Counted from the stretch's first letter, positions 23,998 through 32,304 are shown. The stretch: 36,074 nt of DNA from Lachnospiraceae bacterium (GCA_022799355.1 JAAWOG010000036.1:1-36074); one strand, 5' to 3'. The notes: generated by a model not told the origin, from the letters alone. Numbers and translations are program-made.

Positions 23998-24138
23998 ATG
24001 TCTTCAGGGCAGGGTGACTCTTATGAAATATCCGTTTCATAAGCCAGAATTCCCGATCGGCGGTGACAGTCCGCGGGCGCGAAAGCGCGGGGTTTGGTGA
24101 AATTCCAAAACCGACGGTATAGTCCGGATTAAAGAAGG
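23998..24138 (+). ncRNA. FMN riboswitch (RFN element)
   Basis: The conserved RFN blocks appear in order: TCTTCAGGGCAGGGTGA, then AATTCCCGATCGGCGGTGA, AGTCCGCGGGCGC, GGTTTGGTGAAATTCCAAAA, CCGACGGTATAGTCCGGAT and the closing AAAGAAGG, which pairs with the start to form P1. The aptamer binds FMN and turns the downstream riboflavin transporter down when FMN is plentiful. Between the first and second blocks is a longer variable stem (24018-24042). Confidence 0.96.
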
Positions 24139-24308
24139 TGTATTGAAATTGTCAGAAAAACTCTGACTGTTTGTTTATGCACTCTTTTTTTGTCCAAACG
24201 CTCTGTTGACATTTTCGATACACCTCCGCAGCATTTTCCGCTATATCCGGGGCCGGAACACTCCGCTATGTCCCGATATACGGCAGTTTTCCTTAATGCC
24301 TGCGGCAC

Positions 24309-24351
24309 CAACACCTGAAAGACAGCATGGCGCTTTCAGGTGTTTCTTTTT
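24309..24351 (+). terminator. Intrinsic terminator in the riboswitch leader
   Basis: AACACCTGAAAG (24310-24321) pairs with CTTTCAGGTGTT (24333-24344) around an 11-base loop and is followed by TCTTTTT. It sits 170 bases after the aptamer and 85 bases before ribU, so it is the likely off-switch. The 170 bases between also hold a small hairpin GTCAGA-AAAAC-TCTGAC followed by a T-rich stretch, but no gene. Confidence 0.85.
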
Positions 24352-24435
24352 GGCTTGTATCCGCGCGGCATAATACACGCCCATGATCTCCTGAGTAAAA
24401 TTCTATCACAAAAGCCGCGCAGAAAGAAGGTAAAT

Positions 24436-25083
24436 ATGAATCACAGCAAAACAAAAAAACTCACCACAACAGCCATGCTCTGTGCCCTTGCCTATACCGC
24501 GGCAGCTATCGGGCGCATCCCCATCGTTCTCTTTTTGCGGTATGACTCCAAAGATGTGATCATCACTATCGGCGGCATGATCTTCGGTCCTCTCACTTCG
24601 CTGGCAATCACAATAGCCGTCTCTATCGCGCAGATGTTTACCATCAGCGGCACCGGTTTTATAGGCTGCATCATGAACATTATCTCAAGCTGCTGCTTCG
24701 CCTGCACCGCCGCATTCATCTACCGGAAAAAGCGAACCCTCTCCGGCGCCATGCTGGGGCTTTTCTGCGGCATGCTCTGCCAGGTACTTGTCATGATGCT
24801 CTGGAATTATCTGATCGCGCCGCTCTATATGGGCTATTCCCGGGAGGACGTGGCCAGGCTGCTGCTGCCCGCGTTTCTGCCCTTTAACCTGATCAAAGGC
24901 GGTTTAAACGCGGCACTCACCATGCTCCTGTATAAGCCCACAGTCACGGCTCTCAGGCATTCCAACCTGATCGAACCCGCCCAAAATCCTGAGAAGGCGC
25001 GCATCCATATCGGGGTTATGATGACAGCTCTGTCAGTTATTGTTATATGCGGGCTGATGATCCTTGCCCTGCACAATCGATAA
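24436..25083 (+). CDS. ribU: ECF transporter S component, riboflavin-specific RibU-like
   Basis: A 215-residue membrane protein with five to six hydrophobic helices. It is the substrate-binding subunit of an energy-coupling-factor transporter that shares EcfAA'T with other S components. The N-terminus K-K-L-T-T-T-A-M-L-C-A-L-A-Y fits S components. The first loop carries G-R-I-P-I-V-L-F-L-R-Y-D-S-K-D-V, with the L-R-Y-D-(P/S)-K-D seen in RibU. The C-terminus has an extra soluble stretch and one more hydrophobic helix (about 193-211), longer than usual RibU of about 190 residues. ATG 24436 follows AGAAGG by 5 bases. The riboflavin assignment rests on the FMN riboswitch upstream and the sequence type. 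Confidence 0.92.
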   Translation: MNHSKTKKLTTTAMLCALAYTAAAIGRIPIVLFLRYDSKDVIITIGGMIFGPLTSLAITIAVSIAQMFTISGTGFIGCIMNIISSCCFACTAAFIYRKKRTLSGAMLGLFCGMLCQVLVMMLWNYLIAPLYMGYSREDVARLLLPAFLPFNLIKGGLNAALTMLLYKPTVTALRHSNLIEPAQNPEKARIHIGVMMTALSVIVICGLMILALHNR

Positions 25084-25165
25084 CATAGTCTGTCGGGAGG
25101 GACATGCTATTATACGAGAAACTCCTTGAACTTCCTGACGGTTCGTGCTATCCTTTAGACAACGA

Positions 25166-25191
25166 AAGGCGCCTGCCGGAACAGGCGCCTT
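25166..25191. repeat. Perfect 10-bp GC-rich hairpin between ribU and iclR-type gene
   Basis: AAGGCGCCTG (25166-25175) and CAGGCGCCTT (25182-25191) pair fully with a 6-base loop. No T run follows, so it may be an attenuator, an RNA stabiliser or a regulator site 23 bases before the next gene's start. The 131-base gap shows nothing else. Confidence 0.6.
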
Positions 25192-25214
25192 GCAGAAGTT
25201 ACAGGAGAATCTTT

Positions 25215-25997
25215 ATGCCCAATACCGAACACCGTTCCACTTCCAGAGTCCTTGATATTTTAGAACTGTTATCACAAAAACGCACCGGCTGCACCATGGC
25301 GGAAATTGCAAGATATCTGGAAGCGCCCAGGAGCAGCCTGTTTCCCATTCTGCACACCATGGAGGACCGGGGGTATCTTCGCCTTGACGGCGCATCCCAG
25401 TGCTATCTCATCGGCCAGCAGGCGTTTTTAACCGGCAGTGCCTACGAAAGTACCAGGCCCGTATACGATTATATCAGCGGCCTTATGGAAGGAATCGTCA
25501 GAGAATGTCAGGAGACCTGCCATCTCGGCATCCTGACAGGCGGCAGTATCCTCTATATCGCAAAAAAGGAATCCCCGAATCCGATCATGCTGCGCTCCCA
25601 TATCGGCCAGCGCCTGCCCGCCTACTGCACCGGCATCGGCAAAGCTCTTTTATCCGGACACACCAAAGAGCAGATCGAGGCACTGTACCCGGAGCCTTTA
25701 AAACGTTATACCGAAAACACCTTAACTGACTTGGGAAGCCTCTTTGAAGAACTGACGGAGACAAGAAACAGCGGATTTGCATACGAGCATTCCGAACTGA
25801 CCGAAGGAATCTGCTGTGTAGCGGTACCGCTTTGCTGCCGCGGGAAAGTAATTGCCTCCCTGAGCGTCTCCGTTCCCGCCTTCCGCGCCACACAAAAGGA
25901 ACTCTCCCGGATCAAAACCCTGCTTGCCGAGAGCCGGGAAGATGCGGAGCACTATTTTGAAGAGTTCCATATCTGTGACAGCCACGCCCTGTATTAA
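25215..25997 (+). CDS. IclR-family transcriptional regulator
   Basis: 260 residues with an N-terminal winged helix-turn-helix (S-R-V-L-D-I-L-E-L-L, then M-A-E-I-A-R-Y-L-E-A-P-R-S-S-L-F) and a C-terminal IclR ligand domain (Y-C-T-G-I-G-K-A-L-L-S, F-A-Y-E-H-S-E-L-T-E-G-I-C-C-V-A-V-P-L). Such proteins usually sense sugar acids, aromatic acids or glyoxylate-type metabolites. ATG 25215 is chosen since AGGAG lies 7 bases upstream; an in-frame start at 25104 precedes the hairpin and lacks support. It runs in the same direction as ribU but is separated by 131 bases with a hairpin, so a shared transcript is possible but not shown. Its target is unknown; kdg-type operators elsewhere in the window are one thought. 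Confidence 0.92.
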   Translation: MPNTEHRSTSRVLDILELLSQKRTGCTMAEIARYLEAPRSSLFPILHTMEDRGYLRLDGASQCYLIGQQAFLTGSAYESTRPVYDYISGLMEGIVRECQETCHLGILTGGSILYIAKKESPNPIMLRSHIGQRLPAYCTGIGKALLSGHTKEQIEALYPEPLKRYTENTLTDLGSLFEELTETRNSGFAYEHSELTEGICCVAVPLCCRGKVIASLSVSVPAFRATQKELSRIKTLLAESREDAEHYFEEFHICDSHALY

Positions 25998-26216
25998 TAG
26001 CCGAAAGGGCTGTTCTGCTGCGGCCAAAGCCTGGTTCCCTGGCGGATGTCCTGATTGATGCCGTAGGCGCCGTCTATGAAAAAGCCGCCGCAAAACAGAT
26101 AACCACCGACACCGATGACTTTCAGGATATCTCTCTTATGCCGAACCCAAAAGCGCAGGACTCTATCTCTCCCGGAAAATTTTTTGAGGACCAGGGCTCT
26201 GCTGTCCGCAGCCCTC

Positions 26217-26872
26217 TCACTCCTCCGTAATCTGATATCTTTTTAACTTTGTTGTCCCTGTTTCGGCAACTTTGCCATCCTCCACCAAAAGTTTTAACAA
26301 ACTTCTTGCCCTTGTCCTCCCAACATGAAGCCGTACTGCCACTTCCTCTACTTTATATTTTTTATCCGGTTCCATCATATTTAAAATAATTTCTTTTTGC
26401 GACAAAGTCTTTTCTGTCACTTTTTTTCTGTCACTTTTTTCTGTCACTTTTTTTCTGTCACTTTTTTTCATACCCTTCTCAGGCACCGAACCAATAAATG
26501 ATAATTTCAATATTGTTCTGTCCGGCAGATATTCTTCCGTCACCTGAGGCTCAACCCACCCCTGGCTCTCCCAAACGGCATAAATATCCGGTACACCACT
26601 TCCTGCGCGTTCACCAATGCCAATCAAATTAAACATTTTCATAAGCGCCTTATTTCTTGGATCAGAAATTCCCCCTTTCAGCATTTGTTTTTTTCCGGTA
26701 CGTATACTGCCTGGATTTTCCATCACGATACAGTCCGGTTCTTTCTTTATAACAATACCTCTCGGCTGATAAAAATCCGTATTTACAATACAATTAGCAA
26801 GCGCTTCCCTGATCGCCTTATGAACATGCGTATCATCTATCCTGACAGCCCCTCCAATTTGAGTTCAAACAT
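26217..26872 (-). pseudogene. Remnant of a RecG-like ATP-binding regulator (AlbA_2/HATPase_c_4 family)
   Basis: The frame from 26726 carries the family tail: M-E-N-P-G-S-I-R, G-G-I-S-D-P-R-N-K-A-L-M-K-M-F and G-I-G-E-R-A-G-S-G-V-P, then a winged helix at the end. Reading further upstream in the same frame gives R-I-D-D-T-H-V-H-K-A-I-R-E-A-L-A-N-C, the conserved block that precedes it in full proteins. The block before that, M-F-E-L-K-L-E-G-L-S-G (from ATG 26872, with AGGAG upstream), is in another frame, so one base was lost or gained near 26840. The N-terminal AlbA_2 DNA-binding half, about 300 residues, is absent. The tail also contains a duplicated peptide SDRKKVTEK. The gene is therefore truncated and frameshifted. 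Confidence 0.72.
26411..26470 (-). repeat. Coding tandem repeat, CTGTCACTTTTTT motif in four near-copies
   Basis: The word CTGTCACTTTTTT occurs four times in a row in the plus strand and encodes two copies of the peptide SDRKKVTEK in the RecG-like remnant, a 27-bp tandem unit. A/T runs of this kind are prone to slippage. Confidence 0.8.
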
Positions 26873-26942
26873 AACAGAACTCCTCCAACATTCTTATCAC
26901 TGGTTCTAAAAACACATAAGATACACTAACTCCATATCCTCA

Positions 26943-27176
26943 TTACATAAGCCGCCTTATCACCTCTCCATAATTCTCCGCCCGGTGCGGGAACATACAG
27001 TCAGAACAGTCTTTGATCCTCTTTCCATCTCCCTCCCGATATACGGGATTCCCCGGGCAGTCCTCCTTTGCATACAGGGGACAAAAACAAAACAGGCAGT
27101 TAAAATCCCCACTGGTTTTATGACAGGGGAAATATTCACATTCCCTGTTCTCAAAAAAACGGTACGAATTTTCCAT
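26943..27176 (-). CDS. Cysteine-rich small domain protein (77 aa)
   Basis: A small metal-binding type protein. Nine cysteines are present in a conserved layout: E-Y-F-P-C-H near residue 18, N-C-L-F-C-F-C-P-L-Y (26-35), D-C-P-G-N-P, and K-D-C-S-D-C-M-F-P-H near 55-64. This matches the Cys-rich small domain family (Pfam PF04071 type), which is found alone or fused to cobalamin/corrinoid-related proteins in Clostridia. ATG 27176 has GGAG about 9 bases upstream. It is intact and sits between two broken genes; no operon partner is evident. The bound metal and the function are not known. Confidence 0.85.
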   Translation of the reverse strand: MENSYRFFENRECEYFPCHKTSGDFNCLFCFCPLYAKEDCPGNPVYREGDGKRIKDCSDCMFPHRAENYGEVIRRLM

Positions 27177-27345
27177 ATTAACACACTCCGTTCACAATCC
27201 TGCATATTTCCGAACAATAACTCCATTCTGACACACCCCACCTGCCATTTCTAAATTTCTCATCCTTTTTGTAAGTTTCCCGTAAAAGCAGGGCTGACCG
27301 ATTTTCCAGGAAGGATATGAAAAATTTAACGAATCTCTATTCTCT

Positions 27346-28166
27346 CTATCTCGCAACGCTCCCGGCATCGCAGGCAAGTGTATCTTTTAAAAGTTTATCC
27401 GATTCCTTCAAAATACCCATGACCTCCGACCAGCCACCCACGCTCATGGCGTTCTCAAACTCTTCTACAATCTCTCTGTTTGGTATAAATGCTTCCTTCC
27501 GTAAAGAATCATAAGCAAGATACCCCAAATGGATGAGCAGTGTAAGCACATCGTCTTTTGTCCTGAAATTGTACATGTCATTCTGAAAGCTGCGTGTATT
27601 TACTTTTATGCGCCCTCCGCCGAGCATCTGCACAATATCCGACCGTAATCCGTCAAAATCCATATCCATATATGTCTTCAAGGCATCGTAGGTCTCTGTG
27701 GATGTCCAGTAATTTGAAAATTTATGGCGGCGCACCGCCTCCACAACAGACTTTGGATTATAGATATGCTGAAACCCGGTAAGTACATATCCGTCGTACC
27801 AATCCCTCATCTCATCGTAGTCCATCCCGTATCCGGCGCATAATTCTTTTACTTCCGGTTCCGTAAAACCAGTATACTCTTCAAACACATCCTGATCTGT
27901 CATGGAGTATTCCGTAAACATATTCAGTGCGGAATGAACACCATATTTCTTGACAGGGAGTATACCCGTCATATATGCCAGCGCCACATATGGCTGATCT
28001 TTCAACAAATCGCGCAGAAAATCAAGGTATTGTTTCTGCATCGTCTCCGATTCCTGCCTTTCCCGCATTACGCAGTCCCACTCATCGATCAGTCTTTACA
28101 TAAATGCGCTCCGGAACGAACAGCTTTCCAGAAGCTATCATTTTCCGGATTCAGATAAATCCCCAT
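27346..28166 (-). pseudogene. AAA-ATPase-like/DUF1703 gene with internal deletion
   Basis: The family (AAA-ATPase_like, usually 500-560 aa with a C-terminal PD-(D/E)XK DUF1703 domain) is clear from G-I-L-P-V-K-K-Y-G, S-A-L-N-M-F-T-E-Y-S-M and Y-N-P-K-S-V-V near the middle. Translating upstream of the first usable ATG (28068) gives L-I-D-E-W-D-C-V-M-R-E, the Walker B region. The true N-terminus, M-G-I-Y-L-N-P-E-N-D-S-F-W, starts at ATG 28166 with GGAGG 8 bases before it, but stops after 25 residues. The roughly 120 residues with the Walker A loop are missing between these parts, so a deletion fell near 28090. At the other end it stops after L-A-C-D-A-G-S-V-A-R, before the nuclease domain. It cannot make an active ATPase. 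Confidence 0.78.
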
Positions 28167-28190
28167 TTGGTACGCCTCCATAAACAATCT

Positions 28191-29345
28191 TTACAACTGC
28201 TCTTTCTCAAACAGCGTAATCCCCTCCGCATCCTGCCTGAAACTGTGGAACATCACCCAGTCTATCCCGGACTCCCCGAACACGGACACCGCCGCATCCA
28301 AAACCGCTTTCAGGTCCCAGGCAATAAAATCCAGATAGCCATAATAAATCCCGGAAGCGCCGCCGATAAACGCAAAGCTTTTTTCTCCCGCCGTTTTTTC
28401 TATCCGATCCGCCATCTCATCGCGGTAATCCAGGATCTGCCCGCTCCTGTCCTCCCCCTGAAATCCATACAGAGGATAACAGAAATAACCCGCCGCAATG
28501 CCGTCCCTGTGGAAGGTATCCATTATACGGCTCTCTCCCCGCCAGAATTCGTTTAACAACGGAAGAAAGCTGCCGGAACCCACATACACATCCCGCCTCA
28601 GGCCGTCCTCCGCTTCCTCATCCGGCTTCATCTGATAACCGGTATATAAATTACAGTACCGCTCCGCATCAAACAACTCCTCTCTGCTCAGCGAAAGCCG
28701 TTCCATAAAATGAGAAAGAAGTTCCGAAAGCCCAAGGGCGCTCTCCTTTTTCGGCTCACGCAGAAGTTCCAGTCCGGAAACATACTTCATCTCCGTCAGC
28801 TCCCCCACCGCATAGTCCAGCATCGTATAAACAATCCAGTAGGCATTGCCCTCCCGCTCCGGTAAAAGCGGAAGCAGTTTTTCGCAGTAGACGGAGACTT
28901 TTGCCTCCTTCTCCTGCCAGTCAGTCCAGACCTGAAAATCCCCCGCGCTGACCATATCCTCCTCAATCCTGAGTTGAAAATCTCCGCTCTCTTCATCCCG
29001 TGCCTGTCTGCCTACGAGAATATTCCAGTGTTCCAGCACCTCCTTCGGTGCCTGCTTCTTAAAATATACCAGCGGAAACAGCCTTGACCAGTCCCCTTCC
29101 AGATTCAGGATCAGATCATATTTTCCCTCATGAAAGCCGACCTCCGCATATACTTCCGTAAAAATGGGACACAAAAGAATCTCAAGCTGTTCCCCGATCT
29201 CATCGCCCTCTCTCTTTCCGTCAATCAGCCGCCTGAGCTCCGCCTCCTCTTCTAAAAAATGCCTCCATCCTTCCTCCACCCTCCTGCTGAAAGGTATCTC
29301 GAACAAGGGAAGGCTCTTATCTTCCCCGTTATTTTCATTTCCCAT
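28191..29345 (-). CDS. Unknown acidic protein (384 aa) next to an Rhs-like fragment
   Basis: I do not recognise the family. The start is ATG 29345 (MGNENNGEDKSLPLFEI) with AAAGGGAG 7 bases upstream; ATG 29381 is possible but has no ribosome site. The protein is soluble, rich in Glu, Leu and Trp, with no signal peptide or membrane segment. Marked stretches are W-S-R-L-F-P-L-V-Y-F-K-K near residue 95, A-Y-W-I-V-Y-T-M-L-D-Y near 175, and a Gly/Tyr-rich A-F-I-G-G-A-S-G-I-Y-Y-G-Y near 335. It lies directly downstream of a degraded Rhs/YD-type gene, a position where immunity proteins of polymorphic toxins are often found, so an immunity role is a weak inference. Confidence 0.75.
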   Translation of the reverse strand: MGNENNGEDKSLPLFEIPFSRRVEEGWRHFLEEEAELRRLIDGKREGDEIGEQLEILLCPIFTEVYAEVGFHEGKYDLILNLEGDWSRLFPLVYFKKQAPKEVLEHWNILVGRQARDEESGDFQLRIEEDMVSAGDFQVWTDWQEKEAKVSVYCEKLLPLLPEREGNAYWIVYTMLDYAVGELTEMKYVSGLELLREPKKESALGLSELLSHFMERLSLSREELFDAERYCNLYTGYQMKPDEEAEDGLRRDVYVGSGSFLPLLNEFWRGESRIMDTFHRDGIAAGYFCYPLYGFQGEDRSGQILDYRDEMADRIEKTAGEKSFAFIGGASGIYYGYLDFIAWDLKAVLDAAVSVFGESGIDWVMFHSFRQDAEGITLFEKEQL

Positions 29346-29407
29346 ACCGCATCTCCCTTTGATTATTTTTCTCGTTACCATTCATAACAGCATAACCCCC
29401 TGAAAAA

Positions 29408-29850
29408 TTATATATCATGCATGATCCCAATATATTCCGTATACATATGAACACCGCCGTCAGCCCGATATACTGTCTCTTTGGCCTTCTTTCCCATATC
29501 GTCGTAGTGGTACTCATACCTGTATTCCATTTCTTCCTTCCCGCCCCATAAATCAAAGTCGTAAACAACCTTGCCGATCCGCCTCCCTTCCGTATCATAT
29601 TCATATTCGTACCGACAAGAAGGTATCCCCTGTTCATAATAAGCCTCACCGATCATATTTCCGTCATCTCATATTCCCATTTGCGCCTTTGTTCTTCCTC
29701 TTCCCACTTCCGGTTAACATAGTGTTCCGTGATCCGATTCCCATGCTCATCATACTCCCACTCATACCTTGCCAGTTCCGTCCCATCTCCGAAATACAGA
29801 TTCTTGCCTGTCAAATTTCCGGCTTCATCATACTTCTCAAAAGCTCTTTA
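29408..29850 (-). pseudogene. Rhs/YD-repeat-like fragment with frameshift
   Basis: Two frames together encode tandem Y-(E)-Y-D-x-x-G-x-x units: K-Y-D-E-A-G-N-L-T-G, W-E-Y-D-E-H-G-N-R-I-T and, after a frame change near 29670, D-D-G-N-M-I-G-E-A-Y-Y, Y-E-Y-D-T-E-G-R-R-I-G-K and Y-H-Y-D-D-M-G-K-K. Such repeats form the beta-sheet shell of Rhs/YD proteins or smaller YD-like surface proteins. The last frame begins at ATG 29656 without a good ribosome site and ends with I-G-I-M-H-D-I at 29408. The 5' part is gone: a stop precedes the first unit and the HAD gene begins at 29881. It is a decayed piece of a larger gene. Confidence 0.65.
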
Positions 29851-29880
29851 AAACTCCGCAGCTTCCCTCTCCGGCACCCG

Positions 29881-30672
29881 TCAGATCACCTCAAATTTCA
29901 CCAGCGCCTTCCAGATCCCGTCCTCCTCGATCCTCTCCGTCACATAGTCCGCCGCCGCCTTCGCCTCAGGCTCGCCATTTCCCATTGCCACGCCGAGCCC
30001 TGCAAGCCGCAGCATGGCAATATCATTCTCCGCATCTCCGAAGGCGATCACCTGCTCCGGTGTAATCCCCAGTTCTCTGCAGACGGCAAGGATACCCTGC
30101 TCCTTACCGCCGCCCGCCGGCAGAAAGTCCACAACGCCCTCGCCCCATCTGGTCAGCCTGCACTCCGGCAAAAGGGCAAGGAGCGCCTCTTCCTCCGCCT
30201 TATCGATAAAAGGCACCATCTGTAAAATTTCCCGTTTTTCCAGATCACCGATATCCCGCACCGGCGGCACCGCCGTACCGATCCCTGTCTGTTCCTTTTC
30301 AATCCTCTCATCCACCAGATTGCAGTACATGGCGTCCTTCTCAAAAAAGATACAGCTTCTTCTCCTTTTCTCCAGAAATTCTCTCAGAATTATAAGCTGC
30401 TCCTTTGTAAAACAGTTTTGCAAAATACATGTTCCGCGCAGTTCGCAAAGCTGTCCGGTCAGCCAGATCCCGCCGTCAAAGTCAAGCCCCGGCAGAATAT
30501 TCTCCTCCTCCACCTCCAACGGATGCCGTCCCGTGGACAAAATACAAAAAATTCCTTTCTCCCTCAGCCTGCGAACCGCCTCCCTTGTGCTCTCCGGTAT
30601 GATATGGCTTTTCGCCGCCGCCAGCGTACCGTCAATATCAAAAAATACCGCCTTTACAGATTGTTTTCCCAT
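29881..30672 (-). CDS. HAD-superfamily hydrolase, Cof type
   Basis: 263 residues of the Cof/YbhA-like subgroup, usually sugar-phosphate or nucleotide phosphatases. Motif I is F-F-D-I-D-G-T-L-A (nucleophile D12), motif II L-S-T-G-R-H, and motif III/IV near the end V-I-A-F-G-D-A-E-N-D-I-A-M-L. The C2-type cap domain lies between them (about residues 85-190). ATG 30672 has AGGAG 8 bases upstream, inside the end of the preceding small HTH frame. The natural substrate is not predictable. It appears intact although it lies beside broken genes, and the Rhs-like fragment follows it. Confidence 0.92.
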   Translation of the reverse strand: MGKQSVKAVFFDIDGTLAAAKSHIIPESTREAVRRLREKGIFCILSTGRHPLEVEEENILPGLDFDGGIWLTGQLCELRGTCILQNCFTKEQLIILREFLEKRRRSCIFFEKDAMYCNLVDERIEKEQTGIGTAVPPVRDIGDLEKREILQMVPFIDKAEEEALLALLPECRLTRWGEGVVDFLPAGGGKEQGILAVCRELGITPEQVIAFGDAENDIAMLRLAGLGVAMGNGEPEAKAAADYVTERIEEDGIWKALVKFEVI

Positions 30673-30675
30673 CTC

Positions 30676-30918
30676 TTATGCTCCTGCCTTTCTCTGTTCC
30701 ACTTCAGATTTTAACAACAATGTACTTTGGGGAAGCCGCTTTACCGGATGAAGCTTTCCCTTCTCAATCAGCTTCTCGATATTATGCCGGGTACAGCCCA
30801 GCATATCCGCCTGTCTGTTTTTGCCTGTTATAATCAATATATCGAATCGGCTGACATATATCAACCAAAAGATGCAGGAGTTCCCTTTCAAAGCCTCCTG
30901 CATCCATAACATCCACAT
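30676..30918 (-). pseudogene. HTH DNA-binding fragment, probably frameshifted
   Basis: The C-terminal half reads R-Q-A-D-M-L-G-C-T-R-H-N-I-E-K-L-I-E-K-G-K-L and ends S-T-L-L-L-K-S-E-V-E-Q-R-K, a helix-turn-helix like the ones in small excisionase-type regulators of Lachnospiraceae. The N-terminal half in the same frame is Trp/Cys-rich and looks non-coding. In another frame, M-D-A-G-G-F-E-R-E-L-L-H-L-L-V-D-I-C-Q-P-I-R-Y-I-D-Y-N-R-Q-K is more protein-like and leads to the same point, so a frameshift near 30815 is likely. The stop at 30676 overlaps the ribosome site of the HAD gene. Confidence 0.5.
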
Positions 30919-30921
30919 CTT

Positions 30922-32304
30922 CTAATAATGATACTTCTTTCTCTTTACCACTAAAAATACAACCGAGATCAGGCACGCCATCACCTCCGACACCGTAACC
31001 GCCCACCAGATGCCGTCAATCCCAAACAGAAGGGGCAGTATCAATACCGCGCCCGTCTGGAAGATCAGCGTCCTCATAAAGGAGATTGCCGCCGAGATAC
31101 CGCCGTTGTTCAGCGCCGTAAAGAATGACGAAGCATAGATGTTCACGCCGGAGAGCAGATAGGAGCAGGCAAATATCACAAAGGCATGCTCCGTGATCGC
31201 CAGCAGTTCCGCATCATATCCTACAAAAATGCCCGAGAGCACAGAGGCGCTCGCCTGAGCGGACAGCATCATAACGATCCCCGTTCCCGCCATCATAAGC
31301 AGGCTCTTTCTCAGAAGGCTCTTCATCTCCCCGTGGTTTCCCGCCCCGTAGTGATAACTGACAATGGGCGATGTCCCCACCGCATAGCCGATATAGATGG
31401 CAAAAAAGATCATCTGGGTATACATCACCACGCCGTATGCCGCAATGCCGTTTTCCCCGGCGTATTTCATCAACTGGAAATTGTAGAGCATCCCCACGAC
31501 CGATGCCGAAATATTCGACATCAGCTCGGAGGAGCCGTTGCCGCAGGTTTTTAATAAAACGCCCGCCTCCATTTTGGTTTTTGTAAGCTGCAGCAGGCTT
31601 GTGTTTCTGAGTTTCCCGGCCGTATGGCAGCTCCTTCCGCCTTCCTTTTCCGTCTCCTGTCTTTGGGCAAAATACAACAGCGGCAGCACGCCTCCCACGC
31701 ACTGTCCGAGCCCCGAGGCAATGGCGGCGCCCGCCGCTCCCCAGCAGAACACTGCGATAAACAGTGCATCCAGCACAATATTCGTCATGCCTGCCGCTAC
31801 CGTGATCCCAAAGCCCAGATTCGGTTTCTCCGCCACCACGAAAAAACTCTGGAAGAAAAACTGCAGCATAAACGCCACGTTAAAAGCACTCATAATGGTA
31901 CCGTAAGTCATACACTCCTGTATCATCGCACCTTCCGCGCCCAAAAATAAGACGATGGGGCGCATAAACAAAATGCTGATTGTCGATATCAGCACACCAA
32001 GCATCACGGTGAAACAGATCAGCATCGTAAAATACCGGTTTGCCGTCTCCCGCCTTTTCTCGCCCAGCGTTTTCGCTACCAGGGCACCGCCGCCCGTACC
32101 GATCATAAACCCGAAACATCCCTGTATCATCAGATAGGGCATGATCAGATTGACCGCCGCAAAAGCAGTCTTGCCCACATAATTGGATACAAAAAAACCA
32201 TCTACGATGCCGTAAATGGAAGTGAATATCATCATCGCAATGGTCGGAAGAGAAAAGCGCAATAACTTTTTATAGGTAAAATGTTCCGATAACTGTATTC
32301 TCAT
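30922..32304 (-). CDS. MATE-family multidrug/cation efflux transporter
   Basis: 460 residues with twelve hydrophobic segments in two MATE halves: L-L-R-F-S-L-P-T-I-A-M-M-I-F-T-S-I-Y-G-I at the start and T-C-G-N-G-S-S-E-L-M-S-N near 240 for the second half. It should export drugs or organic cations in exchange for Na+ or H+. ATG 32304 overlaps the MarR stop (ATGA) and has GGAGG 9 bases upstream, so translation is coupled. The loop at about 210-235 is long and charged. Expression is likely held down by the upstream MarR protein and released by a substrate. Confidence 0.93.
   Translation of the reverse strand: MRIQLSEHFTYKKLLRFSLPTIAMMIFTSIYGIVDGFFVSNYVGKTAFAAVNLIMPYLMIQGCFGFMIGTGGGALVAKTLGEKRRETANRYFTMLICFTVMLGVLISTISILFMRPIVLFLGAEGAMIQECMTYGTIMSAFNVAFMLQFFFQSFFVVAEKPNLGFGITVAAGMTNIVLDALFIAVFCWGAAGAAIASGLGQCVGGVLPLLYFAQRQETEKEGGRSCHTAGKLRNTSLLQLTKTKMEAGVLLKTCGNGSSELMSNISASVVGMLYNFQLMKYAGENGIAAYGVVMYTQMIFFAIYIGYAVGTSPIVSYHYGAGNHGEMKSLLRKSLLMMAGTGIVMMLSAQASASVLSGIFVGYDAELLAITEHAFVIFACSYLLSGVNIYASSFFTALNNGGISAAISFMRTLIFQTGAVLILPLLFGIDGIWWAVTVSEVMACLISVVFLVVKRKKYHY

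Noticed and set aside
24207-24236. TTGACA in the ribU leader as a second promoter
   Set aside because: No acceptable -10 box lies 16-18 bases downstream.
24129-24314. Minus-strand open frame of 61 codons in the riboswitch leader
   Set aside because: It overlaps the end of the FMN aptamer and the leader terminator on the opposite strand and has no ribosome site.
25998-26216. Possible plus-strand protein remnant (A-D-V-L-I-D-A-V-G-A-V-Y-E-K-A-A-A-K) after the IclR gene
   Set aside because: A frame stays open for about 70 codons and looks protein-like, but there is no start or ribosome site and I cannot name a family; too weak to list as a gene.
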